From Mycobacterium sp. WUMAC-067 (lineage in GTDB: Bacteria > Actinomycetota > Actinomycetes > Mycobacteriales > Mycobacteriaceae), in the NCBI RefSeq assembly GCF_020217485.1, contig NZ_JAEKMI010000024.1, forward strand, positions 17,983 through 81,982: 64,000 nucleotides of DNA, written 5' to 3'. Positions 63,641 to 64,000 of the stretch are shown piece after piece (within the stretch, counting starts at the first letter, position 1; each line of letters opens with the position of its first letter). The translations under genes and the position numbers were made by a program. The notes under the pieces were generated by a model. It saw only the letters and a program-made list of their open reading frames with translations. It searched no databases and was not told the DNA's origin.

Positions 63641-63660
63641 ACTCTAACGTTGAGTTAGAG
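63641..63660 (-). promoter_or_regulatory. 19-base palindrome overlapping the hemophore -10
   Basis: CTCTAACGTTGAGTTAGAG at 63642-63660 has perfect 7-base arms. The minus-strand -10 TAGAGT (63641-63646) lies within one arm, so a bound protein would block transcription. The sequence differs from the IdeR iron box but has TetR-operator style. Confidence 0.6.
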
Positions 63661-63714
63661 GGTTGGTAGCCAGAACCGAGTCCGCCCAAACCGCCGGCAA
63701 CGCGCGCGGGCCGC

Positions 63715-64000
63715 TCAGGGCGCGTCCGCCCGTCCCGGTTCCGGACCCTCGCTTTCGGGGCCCCAGCTGCTCGGTAGCAGCGGCATTCGGGGTCCGTCGT
63801 CCAAGGAATCGCCGGCAATTGTGGTCAATCCCACCGGGGCGGCATCCGCCCCGCGGGTGGTGCCGGCGAACCCCATGGGCCCCGCTCCCCGGTCCGAAGC
63901 CGTCACCGGGGTTTTGCCGGCGGCATCCGCCTCCGGCTCCCCGTTGAGGTACTCGTAGCGGCGCCCGGGGTCGATCAGGCCCGGCCGCTGGCGGCGCCGG
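63715..64000 (-). CDS. PPE family protein, PPE-PPW subfamily, C-terminus only
   Basis: The frame is open to the window edge; the last 94 residues are present. They contain RRYEYLNGEPEA, ASDRGAGPMGFAGT with the GFxGT motif, LTTIAGDSLDDGPRMP and PLLPSSW, the PxxPxxW motif that defines the PPW subfamily of mycobacterial PPE proteins. The PPE domain itself, and any PE or ESX neighbour, is outside the window. Cell-envelope or secreted location through a type VII system is expected. Confidence 0.85.
   Translation of the reverse strand, partial: RRRQRPGLIDPGRRYEYLNGEPEADAAGKTPVTASDRGAGPMGFAGTTRGADAAPVGLTTIAGDSLDDGPRMPLLPSSWGPESEGPEPGRADAP

Overview
The window is high-GC (about 70 percent) actinobacterial DNA and almost certainly comes from a slow-growing Mycobacterium, most likely of the M. 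avium complex. I base this on proteins that closely match remembered M. tuberculosis orthologues (mIHF, the LprG-P55 pair, the Rv2557/Rv2558 pair, PyrR, CoaBC), on a PPE-PPW protein tail at the right edge, on many GTG starts, and on many starts that look leaderless. No database was searched; Rv names are from memory.

1-22.3 kb: a block that in M. tuberculosis runs from about Rv2567 down to Rv2531c, here in the opposite orientation. It holds a circularly permuted ATP-grasp fragment, a Pro/Gly-rich membrane protein, rarA, two tandem starvation-type paralogues, a YjbQ protein, then alaS-ruvX-mltG-aroE-prepilin peptidase. A divergent LLM flavin monooxygenase follows, then the shikimate operon aroC-aroK-aroB-aroQ, a membrane protein divergent from pepQ, efp-nusB and a large PLP decarboxylase. 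The vapBC/lppAB cluster I remember between Rv2551c and aroC in M. tuberculosis is absent.

22.3-31.8 kb: an accessory segment at the join between the two conserved blocks. It has a four-fold repeat membrane protein, then a one-direction operon of a GntR regulator, an AprB-like 2x[4Fe-4S] ferredoxin, an aromatic/alkyl-sulfonate-type ABC importer (binding lipoprotein, permease, ATPase) and a 900-residue AprA-like flavoprotein with a C-terminal HEAT-repeat domain. A GNAT acetyltransferase and a class C beta-lactamase-fold hydrolase follow on the other strand. The operon is the best candidate here for an undescribed system: uptake of an oxyanion-like or organosulfur solute coupled to an AprAB-like redox enzyme.

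31.8-64 kb: a block matching Rv1379 to about Rv1417 in order. It contains the pyrimidine operon (pyrR-pyrB-pyrC-Rv1382-carA-carB-pyrF) with a PyrR-type RNA hairpin in its leader, then mihF-gmk-rpoZ-coaBC-metK, two redox enzymes, lipI, a YhhN protein, degenerate priA, a MarR regulator with its methyltransferase target, fmt-rsmB-rpe-ribD, the lprG-P55 lipid export pair, and ribE-ribBA-ribH. The window ends with a hemophore-like secreted protein and the C-terminus of a PPE-PPW protein. No tRNA, rRNA, insertion sequence or CRISPR array was seen.
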